From Flavobacterium aquiphilum (GTDB taxonomy: Bacteria; Bacteroidota; Bacteroidia; Flavobacteriales; Flavobacteriaceae), in NCBI RefSeq assembly GCF_027111335.1, contig NZ_CP114288.1, positions 3,844,001-3,908,000 of the forward strand: a DNA stretch of 64,000 bases, given 5' to 3'. Under the pieces are notes generated by a model. That model made no database searches and was not told the DNA's origin. It saw nothing but the letters and a program-made list of their open reading frames with translations. The translations under genes were made by a program, and so were the position numbers. Below are positions 15,772 to 25,749 of the stretch, one piece after another. The stretch's first letter is position 1, and each line of letters starts with the position of its first letter.

Positions 15772-17472
15772 TTACCAGCCTGGGTTATTTTTCCCTTCAA
15801 GTGCAGTATTGGAAGAAATTTCTAATGAAGGAATAGGGAACAATAAATGCTTTGGCAGAACATTTTTACCTCCTAAACCACCATAGGATACACCACCCCC
15901 ATTTGCAGCTATATCTGCACCTACTGCATTCATGGTAGATACAAATTTATTCCAGCGAATTAAATCGGAACGACGTAATCCCTCAAAACATAACTCACGC
16001 ATACGTTCGTCTTCAATAAATAGTTGAAATCCCGCTTTTCCACCAGCAACGGCTGTTGCAGTTGCTGCATCAGAAACGGCATATGGCAATGCAACATTGG
16101 TTTGTCCATAACCTCTGCGACGTACTTGGTTAACTGCTTCTGCAGCAGCAGCTGTTGGACCATTTACCTGATTTTCTGCTTCAGCATACATTAGGAGAAC
16201 ATCAGCGTATCTCAAAAGAGGAAAATTGATTGGTGTATAATTTTGATTCTTAGGAGTAAGCAATTCATATTCCCTTCTCCATTTACCACAATCTCTGGTA
16301 TATTGATTTGCTGTAGTATTAGTAATATTAGTTCTAACTCCACTAGTCGCGTTTATTGTATAAGTAGTCAATACCCAATCACGACGCAGATCTTTTCCTG
16401 TAGCATCATAGCTTCTAAATAATTTTCCGGTTCCTTTTACAAATCCAAAAGAATAACCATATAAATTAAAATAAATACTAGCAGCAGTAGGTTGGCATAA
16501 AATTCCGTTATTATTTCCTAAACGCCCGTTCTCAGTGTAACCATCCGTACGATTTCCTTTTTCTTCAACTTCCCACATGGTTTCATTTGTATTATAAACA
16601 TCTGCCGCTTCATCAATAAATATTTGGCGATATCCATTATTTGTTACTACACCATTTGATGGATTTTTAACGTTATAATAATCTGCAGGCAAAGTAGCAG
16701 GTGCAGTCGTTTTAAAAGCTACATTTAATGAATGCTGTCCTGAATCGATTACTTTTTTTGACCACGATAATGCTTCAGCATATTTTGAAGTATCATTTAA
16801 AGGATATCCTGCCATTTGCAAACATACCCTTGCCAGAATTCCCTCAACAGTCGTTTTATAAATACGGCCAGCAAAATCCAATTTAGTTTGGCTAACCATA
16901 CCTTCTGCTGCTTTCATGTCTTTCAGTATCTGTGCATAAACCTCAGCTGTAGATGTTTTGGCTAGAGCAGTACCATTAGGAGTTGTTGTTGGCTCCAATC
17001 GTAAAGGCACATCTCCAAACCTAACAACCAACATAAAATAGTAATATCCTCTTAAGAATAAAGCTTCTCCCAACATCTGCTGACGTTTTGCTTCATCCAT
17101 TTGTGGCAAATTAATATTTGCGATCACATCATTTGCTCTATTGATCCCTTTGTAACATTCAGACCACATATCAGAAACGTTTGTGGCAGTAGGATCAAAA
17201 TTATAAACTTGTGTACCTATCAATCCTGCACCTGTAGCACGAGCAAAAAAACCTTCATCTGTACATGATTCTAATTGATACCAAATCTGACTACCATATA
17301 ATTTTTCTCCACCTAGCGGATCGTACACTCCAGCTAAAGCGCTAGTTAAACCAGCTTCATCTGTAAAATACTGCTCCAATGAGATTTTTTGGACCGGTTC
17401 TGTGTTCAAAAAATCTTCACATGAACTGGTGGAAATTGCCACCATCGCTAATAGTATATATATCTTTTTCAT
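15772..17472 (-). CDS. SusD/RagB-family surface glycan-binding lipoprotein
   Basis: 566 residues. Lipoprotein signal peptide with Cys18 (ISTSSCEDFLNTEP), then the SusD-like N-terminal helices (LTSALAGVYDPLGG; INRANDVIANINLP, then LGEALFLRGYYYFMLVVRFGDVPL near residues 115-150). The C-terminal RagB domain ends FPIPSLEISSNTALEGKNNPGW, which is diagnostic. As known for the family, it sits as a lid on the SusC barrel and captures oligosaccharides. It starts 20 bp after susC and ends at the terminator at 15755. From the neighbouring lyases the ligand is probably an acidic, sulfated uronate polymer. Confidence 0.95.
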   Translation of the reverse strand: MKKIYILLAMVAISTSSCEDFLNTEPVQKISLEQYFTDEAGLTSALAGVYDPLGGEKLYGSQIWYQLESCTDEGFFARATGAGLIGTQVYNFDPTATNVSDMWSECYKGINRANDVIANINLPQMDEAKRQQMLGEALFLRGYYYFMLVVRFGDVPLRLEPTTTPNGTALAKTSTAEVYAQILKDMKAAEGMVSQTKLDFAGRIYKTTVEGILARVCLQMAGYPLNDTSKYAEALSWSKKVIDSGQHSLNVAFKTTAPATLPADYYNVKNPSNGVVTNNGYRQIFIDEAADVYNTNETMWEVEEKGNRTDGYTENGRLGNNNGILCQPTAASIYFNLYGYSFGFVKGTGKLFRSYDATGKDLRRDWVLTTYTINATSGVRTNITNTTANQYTRDCGKWRREYELLTPKNQNYTPINFPLLRYADVLLMYAEAENQVNGPTAAAAEAVNQVRRRGYGQTNVALPYAVSDAATATAVAGGKAGFQLFIEDERMRELCFEGLRRSDLIRWNKFVSTMNAVGADIAANGGGVSYGGLGGKNVLPKHLLFPIPSLEISSNTALEGKNNPGW

Positions 17473-17492
17473 TTTGAAAGTGATTTAATTTT

Positions 17493-20400
17493 TTAAAATG
17501 TAATGTTTGTTGCAAAAAATATTGTACGAGCACGTGGATAGGACGAAAAATCAAATCCTGGAGTCAACGCAGAACTATATGTATTTACCTCAGGATCTGA
17601 ACCTGTGTACTTAGTCCATGTGTAAATATTAGATCCCGACAATGAAAAACGCAATGATCTAAGATGCATTTTTTCAACAAATTTTTTATCGAAGTTGTAT
17701 CCTATGGCAATATTTTTTAATCTCAAAAAAGATCCATCTTCGACTATCATTGAAGAATATCCTCCTCCTTGATAACCTTTTGTTCTAAAAATATCAGAAT
17801 TGGGATTTTCCGGAGTCCAACGATCTGCGTAAGTAGCAAATTGGTTAAAACCTTCTTGAGCTTTTGCATTTCCTTCAAACAAAAGACTATTCGCATTCAT
17901 AATGTCATTACCATAAGACCATTGGAAGAAAATATTCAAATCAAAGTTTTTGTAAGTGAAGTTATTGGTAAAACCACCTGTGTTAAGAGGGTTACCATTT
18001 CCTATTACTGTATAATCTGCTGTAGTTATTGTTCCATCTCCATTACGATCTACATATTTAATGTCTCCAGGCTGAACACCTGCATTACCATTGTTAGCAA
18101 TTCCTGGCTTTAACACATAAGTACCGTTAGCTTGTTTGTTAAAATCCTCATACTTATATGTACCTGCCCACTCGAAACCATACATTTGCCCTATAGGCTG
18201 ACCAATATTTGCGATATAAGCACTTGCTCCACTAAAAGAATTATCCCAAGCAATAGTACTTTGCAAATTAGTTTGCCCTTCAGCTAATGCTAACAATTTA
18301 TTTCTGTTGAAAGAAATATTTGCACTAGAAGTCCATGAAAAATCTTTAGTAACAATATTTCTGGTGGTCATAGTTAATTCCAAACCTTTATTTTCTACAC
18401 TACCAATGTTTTTGAATGCTGTGGCATATCCAGTAGATAGAGGAATATTTGCTTTAATCAATAAATCTTTGGTTGTTTTTTTATAAACATCAGCAGAAAA
18501 AGTTACTCTTTGATTAAAGAATCCTAAATCAATCCCTGCATCAATCTGCTCCGTAGTTTCCCATTTTAACTGAGAGTTGCCCAGTGATATCCCTGCAAGT
18601 CCATTTACATAAACATTATTAAAACTATATGTAGCATTTAAAGGATTTGATGGATCATAATACTTTGTAAGATAATCAAAATCCCCTACACGATTGTTAC
18701 CGGTTTGTCCGTAACTCGTACGTAATTTACCATCAGACAATGCTTTAAATCCTTTGATGAAGTTCTCCGCACTAAATTTCCAGGAAAGTGCTCCCGATGG
18801 AAAATACCCCCAGTGATTTTGCGAAGGAAATTTAGAAGACCCATCAGCTCTCATAGAAGCAGTAATAAAATATTTAGATGCAAAATCATAATTTACCCTT
18901 CCTAAAAAGGAAGCCATGGTCCAATCTGAATCAGTTGGATCTACTCTTAACTGCACACCTTCATCAAATCCGTCAAACATTAACTCTTCGTGAGGCAATT
19001 GATTTACTGCCCTTCCGTACGACCAAGTTCTTTGGTGTTGCGCTGTAAAACCACCTAAAGTAATAATATGATTTTGCCCATATTTTTTATCCCAAGTCAG
19101 AGTGTTTTCATTTAACCAGTTGCTATAGTTATTATTCATCATTTTTCCATTCACACCATTAGCATTTCCTGGACGCCCATAAGCGGTTTTAGTATTATAG
19201 AATTCGTCTTTTTCACTTCTACTTTCAATAATACCATAAGTAGATCTCAATTTCAATTCTTTAGTTAGAAAATAGTCAAGATATCCATTTACAGACGTAT
19301 TAGTGGTAGTAGTTACATTATAAGTGTTTTCAAGATTGAGAATAGGATTTACTCTATAATCTGTAGTTGGGTTAACATTCGGATCTTGAAATATATCCTC
19401 GGGATTTTCAGAATTAGGTGTATATGGACGGGAGCCCCAAACTGAAACCATCAAATTCGTTGTACCACTTCCAGTAGCACCGGCTGATTGAGTTGGATCA
19501 AGACCTGTTTGTTTCAAATGACTATAATTTGCATTCATTCCAATTTTTAACTTATCTGTAACTTTGTAATCAAAGTTTGCCCGCCCTTGATATCTTGTAT
19601 AATTTGAATTCAAGAAAATACCATCTTGGTCAGTAGCCGATCCAGACACTGAATATCTGATTTTTTTGCTTCCACCTGATATAGACAAATTATTAGTTTT
19701 AAATAATGCAGTACGGGTAACCAAGTCCTGCCATGGAATACTTGGCTCATTTCTATAACTTTCAAGTGTTCTCCCAGGATCAGTAAGATAGATTTGCGTT
19801 GGCGATTTGGACGGAGCCGTAACTAAAGCAGGATTGAATTCTAATTGATACTTAATAAAATCATAAGTACTCATCATGTCCATTTTTTTAGAAATATCCT
19901 GAACCCCAATAGAACTTGAAAAGTCAAAAACAGGTTTTCCTTCTTTACCTCTCTTCGTTTGGATTACTACAACCCCATTAGCTCCTCTGGCACCATAAAT
20001 AGCAGTAGCCGAAGCATCTTTCAAAATATCGATAGACTCAATATCGGCAGGGTTAATCACGTTATTGTTTGGGTCTTCAATCAAGAAACCATCAACTACA
20101 TATAATGGGCTGTTAGCCTGTGTAACCGAGTTATTACCTCTAATAACAATATTAGTACCAGATCCCGGTCTACCATCTCCAGATGTAACCTGAACCCCTG
20201 CCACACGACCAGCCAAGGCTTCATCGAAAGAACGCACTGGAGTTTTATTGATATCTTTCATAGATACACTACCAACTGCTCCAGTCAAATCTTTTCTTTT
20301 CACAGTTCCATATCCAATTACAACAATTTCATCAAGGTTACTGGTTGCAGATTTTAAAGTAACATTTATAGAAGTTCTTTCTCCCACCGTAACTGTAGCT

Positions 20401-20672
20401 GTTTCATATCCCATATAAGAAAAAACCAATTGATCTTTTGAAGCTGCCTTAATCTTATATTCACCTGTAAAGTCAGTTACCACAGCTTCCTTAGTTCCTT
20501 TTACAGAAACAGTAACTCCCGGTAGTGACTCTTTTTTATCATCATGTACAGTTCCAGAAATCATTTTGCTCTGTGCTTGCGCAAAAACTGGAGCAATTAT
20601 CATAAAAATACCAACAACTAGTTGTCTTAAAACCTTACTGAAAGGTTGGTATTTCAAGTTCAAAGTTTTCAT
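17493..20672 (-). CDS. SusC/RagA-family TonB-linked outer-membrane transporter
   Basis: 1059 residues. Signal peptide (to about residue 34, AQAQSK), a carboxypeptidase-D-like regulatory domain (SGTVHDDKKESLPGVTVSVKG, residues ~38-110), then a plug with DEIVVIGYGTVKRKDLTGAV and the SusC signature PLYVVDGFLIED...DIESIDILKDASATAIYGARGANG (shown in parts), then the 22-strand barrel ending RARTIFFATNITF. It imports oligosaccharides released at the surface using TonB energy. It is the first gene of a susCD pair and is divergent from the hybrid two-component sensor at 21346, the usual arrangement for regulated loci. No N-terminal anti-sigma STN domain is seen, consistent with control by the hybrid sensor. 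Confidence 0.95.
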   Translation of the reverse strand: MKTLNLKYQPFSKVLRQLVVGIFMIIAPVFAQAQSKMISGTVHDDKKESLPGVTVSVKGTKEAVVTDFTGEYKIKAASKDQLVFSYMGYETATVTVGERTSINVTLKSATSNLDEIVVIGYGTVKRKDLTGAVGSVSMKDINKTPVRSFDEALAGRVAGVQVTSGDGRPGSGTNIVIRGNNSVTQANSPLYVVDGFLIEDPNNNVINPADIESIDILKDASATAIYGARGANGVVVIQTKRGKEGKPVFDFSSSIGVQDISKKMDMMSTYDFIKYQLEFNPALVTAPSKSPTQIYLTDPGRTLESYRNEPSIPWQDLVTRTALFKTNNLSISGGSKKIRYSVSGSATDQDGIFLNSNYTRYQGRANFDYKVTDKLKIGMNANYSHLKQTGLDPTQSAGATGSGTTNLMVSVWGSRPYTPNSENPEDIFQDPNVNPTTDYRVNPILNLENTYNVTTTTNTSVNGYLDYFLTKELKLRSTYGIIESRSEKDEFYNTKTAYGRPGNANGVNGKMMNNNYSNWLNENTLTWDKKYGQNHIITLGGFTAQHQRTWSYGRAVNQLPHEELMFDGFDEGVQLRVDPTDSDWTMASFLGRVNYDFASKYFITASMRADGSSKFPSQNHWGYFPSGALSWKFSAENFIKGFKALSDGKLRTSYGQTGNNRVGDFDYLTKYYDPSNPLNATYSFNNVYVNGLAGISLGNSQLKWETTEQIDAGIDLGFFNQRVTFSADVYKKTTKDLLIKANIPLSTGYATAFKNIGSVENKGLELTMTTRNIVTKDFSWTSSANISFNRNKLLALAEGQTNLQSTIAWDNSFSGASAYIANIGQPIGQMYGFEWAGTYKYEDFNKQANGTYVLKPGIANNGNAGVQPGDIKYVDRNGDGTITTADYTVIGNGNPLNTGGFTNNFTYKNFDLNIFFQWSYGNDIMNANSLLFEGNAKAQEGFNQFATYADRWTPENPNSDIFRTKGYQGGGYSSMIVEDGSFLRLKNIAIGYNFDKKFVEKMHLRSLRFSLSGSNIYTWTKYTGSDPEVNTYSSALTPGFDFSSYPRARTIFFATNITF

Positions 20673-21345
20673 AATTATTTCTTTAGTTTTAGTTAATTCT
20701 TTTAAATCGGTTTTTGGTCAAAAGTTAGTTTGTTTTACATACATTAATTTAGGTTCATTTTTCACATTAATAATTTGTCTCATTTTTATTAAAAAAGACT
20801 TGATCAAAAAATTCAATTACCATTATCAAACACTTATTTATCTATTCACAAAACAAATGATGCACTCTCAAGTTGCTTTAGTTTCAAGCGTATTTGTAAT
20901 ACTGTTTAATGATTTCAAAATTATCATAAGACTGTTTATCAAGCGGTTCCAAACGTCTCTTTTTGGGTCAAAATCGTCTCTTTTTAATTAAAACATTCCT
21001 TTATTCCTGATTTAAAATACCATAATGTGTTCGAAAACAATACATTCATTTTCTTTATCAAATATTAATTTATTCCGATTAAAATATCATGAAAATTTTG
21101 AAAACTGAAATTTATTCGCATTTAAAAGTTCAAATAGTCATTAAATACCCTTAAGCTTCAAAAAAATTAACACAACCTACTTAGACTTCTAAATTTTCTA
21201 TTAATTTTGACAAATATCTATTAAATATAGGTTCATTTATTCTTGATATTTATTTAGCCCCCAACTTTACATTTCTTAATTGTAAAATTTAAATATTTTG
21301 ATGTTATCGATGTACTCTTCATTTTACAAACCTTAAAACTTTTTA
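20673..21345. other. Divergent regulatory region between susC and the hybrid sensor
   Basis: 673 bp, very AT-rich, without a believable gene. It must hold the susC promoter on the minus strand and the sensor promoter on the plus strand. A near-consensus TAACTTTTG lies about 50 bp before susC and TACATTTC about 80 bp before the sensor; neither is exact. The binding site for the AraC-type domain of the sensor is expected here but I could not pick it by eye. Confidence 0.5.
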
Positions 21346-24300
21346 ATGATTTTTAAAAACCATAAGTTCGGATTTCTTTTTTTAGGGATTTGCATTTGGA
21401 GTTTGTTTTTCTTGACCTCTGAAAGTTTAGCCCAGACCAATTCTTTATCATTTAATCGTCTAGATGTTACTAATGGCCTTTCAAATAATTCTGTTTTATC
21501 GATTAATCAAGACGCGACAGGATTTATGTGGTTTGGGACAAAATATGGTCTAAACCGTTTTGATGGACGTAACTTTAAAATTTTTAAAAATGACCCTCAA
21601 AATAAAACCAGTATATCCTCCAATGATTATATCAAAAATCTGGCATTAACCAGAGATAATAAGATGTGGGTCGTATCTGACGGACTCGATTTATACCATC
21701 CAGAAGACAATTCTTTTGAAGCTATTATTCCGCAAAGCGAAAACATAACAAGAGTATTGCAGGATGTGAAAGGTAATTTGTGGATTGGCTCGTTAACTCA
21801 GCTCCGATTTAAAGCCGCAAACAGTAAAAAGATTACCACCATCAAAATTGCAAAAAGCAACCTGCAAATTTTTGCTCTTTTTGAAGATAATCAACGTCAT
21901 ATTTGGGTTGGAACATCTGCAGGGTTATATGAATTGTATTTTGCCAATAAAAAGATAATTACAAGAAGACATTTCAGTTCCCAATTAAACGGAGGTTCAA
22001 ATATTGGCGAAATCACGACTATCGCACAAGATAAAAGTTTAAAATTCTGGATTGGAACAAAAAATGGTGGTATTTATCTCTTTGATAAGAAGTCAATGCA
22101 ACTCACGCACTTTGTAAAAAATAACAATGATAAAAATTCATTGGTAAATAATAATATCCGTAAAATATTACTTAACAAAAACGGTATGCTTTGGATTGGA
22201 ACTCAAGATGGCTTATCGATTTTGAACCCTTACACCTATCAATTCACCAATTACCAACACGATTCTACAAATCCAAAGAGTTTAAGCCAAAACTCTATTC
22301 ACAATATTTTTCAGGATAAAAATGGTTCGGTTTGGATTGCGACTTATTTTGGAGGGGTTAATTTAGTATATTCTGTAAATACCCCTTTCTCTATTTACCA
22401 AAATAGCACCAACAAAAACAGCCTCAGCAGCAATGTAATCAGTACAATCGTAGAAGACAGTAAACACAATTTGTGGATTGGTACTGAAGCGGGAGGACTG
22501 AACTATTTCAACAGAAGCAGTCAACAGTTTAACTCCTATAAAAATAATATTAATAACAAAAACAGCTTAAGTTCCAATTTGGTTAAAGCCATTGCCATTG
22601 ATAAAAACCAAAATTTATGGATTGGTACATCATTTGGAGGATTAAATTTTTTCAGTCCTAAAACGGCTAGTTTTACTGTTTTTAAAAGAAATGAGAACAA
22701 TAACAACCGCATTTCATCGGACAATGTTAACTGTCTGCTTATCAATAAACAAAACAAATTATTTATTGGAACGACTGTAGGTTTGAATATTTACGATATT
22801 GAAAAGCAGAAATTCAGTTTTATTCCTTCCAGCGGAAAAACATATGTAAACAAATTTATTAATACCTTATTTGAAGATAAAAAAGGAACTATTTGGGTTG
22901 GGACCCCTCTCGGAATTTATATTTATAAAGACTCAAAACTTCTGTATGCAAATTTTAAAGATAGCTTAAACAAACCTTTTCAATACAGCGTCAATTGTTT
23001 CCACCAAGATAATAAAGGCGGCATTTGGGCAGGGACTTACCATAAAGGATTAGCATTGCTCAATATAAAAAACAACAGTTTTAAAATTTTTAATACCTCC
23101 AATGGTTTACCTAGCGACAATATATTGGCCATAACCGAAGACAGTGGCACCAATTTATGGATAAGTACCGATGATGGATTAGCAAAATACAATCGTCGTT
23201 TAAATACTTTTAGAAGTTTTAACATTCTCGACGGTTTACCGGATAATCAATTTAATAGCGATTCCGCTCTAAAAGACAGTCAGGGAAGGATGTATTTTGG
23301 CACCTACAACGGATTAGTAAGTTTCATCCCTGAAAATATAGAAAAAAATAAATTCGCACCAGAAGTAGTATTATCTAACCTGAAATTATTCAATTTACCA
23401 GTAAAAATTAACGATGAAAGTGGTATCCTAACACAAGATATTAATTTCAGTAATACTTTGACTTTTGATCATGATCAAAATAATTTTGCAATTGAATTTT
23501 CGGCATTAAACTTTATAAAATCGAACAAAAACAAATATGCTTATAAACTTGATGGTTTTGATAAAAACTGGAATTTTACAGATATCCCATCGGCAACCTA
23601 TACCAATTTACCTGCGGGAAGTTATGATTTTTTAGTTAAAGCTGCCAACAATGATGGCATTTGGAATGAAAGTCCCAAAAAAATTGAAATAGTAATACTT
23701 CCTCCTCTTTGGGAAACTTGGTGGGCTTATTTGATCTATTTCATAGCATTTTTTGCAATTGCTTATTACATTCTGAAGTTTTTCAAAGCCAGAGCAGACC
23801 TTAAACAAGAGCTCCATTTTGAAAAAATGAAACTGGATTTTTTTACCAATGTATCGCATGAAATCAGAACACCATTAACCCTGATTTTAGGCCCTATTGA
23901 AAAAATAGTGCAACTATCCACGAAAAGCGCTCCCATTAATAAATATGCGCTAAGTGTTAAAAACAATGCTGACCGTCTGTATCGATTGGTTAATGAATTA
24001 TTGGATTTCAGAAAAGCAGAATCCGGTAACATGCGCTTGTATTTTTTTGAAGAGGATATTGTAAGCGCTTTAAAAGAAGTTTTTGACCATTTTAAAACGC
24101 TTGCCGAAACCAAGAATATTCACTACACTTTTAAGAGCAGTGATCCACAAATTTTGGTCTATTTTGATAAAGATCAAATGGAAAAGGTATTTTTTAATCT
24201 CTTATCAAATGCGTTCAAGTTTACGCCAAATGATGGCACAATAAGTCTAAAAATTACTTTAAAAAAACAAAAAGTAAAAATTACAGTAACCGATAATGGT

Positions 24301-25404
24301 AAAGGTATTGAGATTGCTAATATTGATGATATTTTCAAGAACTTTTATCAAGCGGGACAAAATATGGGTACTGGTATTGGCTTGGCTCTTTCTAAAAGTT
24401 TGGTAGAACTTCATAAAGGTAAAATAAAAGTATCAAGTAAGCCTGCCAAAGCAAACGAAAGCGGCAAAACTACTTTTACGGTAATATTGAAACTTGGGAA
24501 AGATCATTTAAACGAAATTGATATTAGTCCAGCACCGACCATTGAAAACACAGTTTTCCAGGAGGTTGAAGATTACGAATCAGAAGAGTTTATTGAAAGT
24601 CCAATTATTGATAATAAAGATAAAAAAGAACATATTTTAATTGTAGAAGACAATGACGAAGTGAGAGATTTCATCAAACAATCACTAGAAAGTCAATATC
24701 ATGTTTACGAAAGCGAAAACGGGCTGGAAGGATGGAAAAGTGCTATTCATATCCTACCCGATTTAATTATTAGTGACGTAATGATGCCAATTATGGATGG
24801 TTTGGAACTTTGCAAAAAGTTAAAAACAGACATCCGTACTTCTCATATTCCTGTAATCATGCTGACTGCAAAATCGGCTCCGATACATCAAATACACGGT
24901 CTCCAACATGGTGCAGATACTTATATCACCAAGCCATTCAGTGATCAAATTTTACACTTAAATATCCGCAATCTCCTGTCTTTAAAAGCTTCATTGCAAA
25001 AGAAATACAGCGAGCAATTATTAAAATTGCCTATAATAACAAGTACAGAAATGTCGCAGGAAGAAAAATTCCTGCAAAAACTGCATAAAATCATCGAAGA
25101 CAATATTGCTAATACTGATTTGGATATCAGCTTTCTTACCACAGAAATTGGCATGAGCAGAGCTGTTTTGTACAAAAAATTCAGTGCGCTCACCGACCTG
25201 ACTTTAAACGATTTTATTAAAACCAAACGATTAAATCATGCAGTAGGGCTATTCCAAAAAGGAGAAACTTCGATATTATCGGTTGCAGAACAGGTTGGCT
25301 TCAACAATACCAAATACTTTAACCGAGAATTCAAAAGGGTTTACGGTATTACTCCTAGTGAGTATATTAAAAATAAAGGGCAAACGGGAAATGAAGCTTT
25401 ATAG
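21346..25404 (+). CDS. Hybrid two-component system (HTCS) sensor-regulator
   Basis: 1352 residues. Order: signal/TM segment (to about residue 30), about 13 two-component-propeller repeats (WIGT.GGL type, e.g. NLWIGTEAGGLNYF) forming a periplasmic double propeller, a Y_Y_Y domain (KLDGFDKNWNF, residues ~720-785), a TM helix (~793-815), a HisKA domain with phospho-acceptor His838 in NVSHEIRTPL, HATPase (NLLSNAFKFTP, DNGKGIE, GTGIGLAL), a receiver with Asp1144 in LIISDVMMP, and a C-terminal AraC-type helix-turn-helix (LSVAEQVGFNNTKYFNREFKRVYGITPSEY). This family binds a specific oligosaccharide in the periplasm and activates the linked susCD and enzyme genes. It stands between susC and the lyase operon, pointing towards the latter. 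All catalytic residues are present. Confidence 0.95.
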   Translation: MIFKNHKFGFLFLGICIWSLFFLTSESLAQTNSLSFNRLDVTNGLSNNSVLSINQDATGFMWFGTKYGLNRFDGRNFKIFKNDPQNKTSISSNDYIKNLALTRDNKMWVVSDGLDLYHPEDNSFEAIIPQSENITRVLQDVKGNLWIGSLTQLRFKAANSKKITTIKIAKSNLQIFALFEDNQRHIWVGTSAGLYELYFANKKIITRRHFSSQLNGGSNIGEITTIAQDKSLKFWIGTKNGGIYLFDKKSMQLTHFVKNNNDKNSLVNNNIRKILLNKNGMLWIGTQDGLSILNPYTYQFTNYQHDSTNPKSLSQNSIHNIFQDKNGSVWIATYFGGVNLVYSVNTPFSIYQNSTNKNSLSSNVISTIVEDSKHNLWIGTEAGGLNYFNRSSQQFNSYKNNINNKNSLSSNLVKAIAIDKNQNLWIGTSFGGLNFFSPKTASFTVFKRNENNNNRISSDNVNCLLINKQNKLFIGTTVGLNIYDIEKQKFSFIPSSGKTYVNKFINTLFEDKKGTIWVGTPLGIYIYKDSKLLYANFKDSLNKPFQYSVNCFHQDNKGGIWAGTYHKGLALLNIKNNSFKIFNTSNGLPSDNILAITEDSGTNLWISTDDGLAKYNRRLNTFRSFNILDGLPDNQFNSDSALKDSQGRMYFGTYNGLVSFIPENIEKNKFAPEVVLSNLKLFNLPVKINDESGILTQDINFSNTLTFDHDQNNFAIEFSALNFIKSNKNKYAYKLDGFDKNWNFTDIPSATYTNLPAGSYDFLVKAANNDGIWNESPKKIEIVILPPLWETWWAYLIYFIAFFAIAYYILKFFKARADLKQELHFEKMKLDFFTNVSHEIRTPLTLILGPIEKIVQLSTKSAPINKYALSVKNNADRLYRLVNELLDFRKAESGNMRLYFFEEDIVSALKEVFDHFKTLAETKNIHYTFKSSDPQILVYFDKDQMEKVFFNLLSNAFKFTPNDGTISLKITLKKQKVKITVTDNGKGIEIANIDDIFKNFYQAGQNMGTGIGLALSKSLVELHKGKIKVSSKPAKANESGKTTFTVILKLGKDHLNEIDISPAPTIENTVFQEVEDYESEEFIESPIIDNKDKKEHILIVEDNDEVRDFIKQSLESQYHVYESENGLEGWKSAIHILPDLIISDVMMPIMDGLELCKKLKTDIRTSHIPVIMLTAKSAPIHQIHGLQHGADTYITKPFSDQILHLNIRNLLSLKASLQKKYSEQLLKLPIITSTEMSQEEKFLQKLHKIIEDNIANTDLDISFLTTEIGMSRAVLYKKFSALTDLTLNDFIKTKRLNHAVGLFQKGETSILSVAEQVGFNNTKYFNREFKRVYGITPSEYIKNKGQTGNEAL

Positions 25405-25439
25405 ATAATTGTTCTTTTAATATAAGAATTATAAAAATC

Positions 25440-25474
25440 AAAAGCCGATAGCATTCAAACTATCGGCTTTTTCT
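25440..25474. terminator. Bidirectional terminator between HTCS and lyase operon
   Basis: AAAAGCCGATAG / CTATCGGCTTTT, a perfect 12-bp stem with an 8-base loop flanked by A and T runs. It serves the plus-strand sensor gene and the convergent minus-strand operon ending at 25530. Confidence 0.85.
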
Positions 25475-25529
25475 ATAAAAACTTAAATCTATTAACCACA
25501 ATAGATTCACGCTGAAAAACATATTTATT

Positions 25530-25739
25530 TCACGAATGGTATTGTCCTATTACCGAATTATCCCAAACCCAATAACCCTTTCTATAAAAGCCGCCGTTTT
25601 TAACTGCTTTACCCTGATTGTGAAAAATCTCATTTTTTGAGTTCTTCTTTAACTCCAATAAATCTGTTGTTTTTACTTGTGCAGACATCAACTGAAACGC
25701 AATTAAAAGTCCCAATAAAATTAGATTACTTCTTTTCAT
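25530..25739 (-). pseudogene. Truncated secreted protein, probable 5' fragment of a glycoside-hydrolase-like gene
   Basis: 69 codons. It begins with a clear signal peptide (MKRSNLILLGLLIAFQLMSAQ), runs through LLELKKNSKNEIFHNQGKAV and GGFYRKGYWVWDNSVIGQYHS, and then hits TGA. The segment VWDNSVI...YH resembles the start of the catalytic domain of five-bladed-propeller glycoside hydrolases (GH43-like), where a longer protein continues after YHM. I therefore read it as the surviving 5' end of such a gene, but this rests on memory of the family. It lies 10 bp after the sulfatase stop, so it is the last cistron of the lyase-sulfatase operon. A genuine small secreted protein cannot be excluded. 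Confidence 0.5.
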
Positions 25740-25749
25740 AATCTATTTA

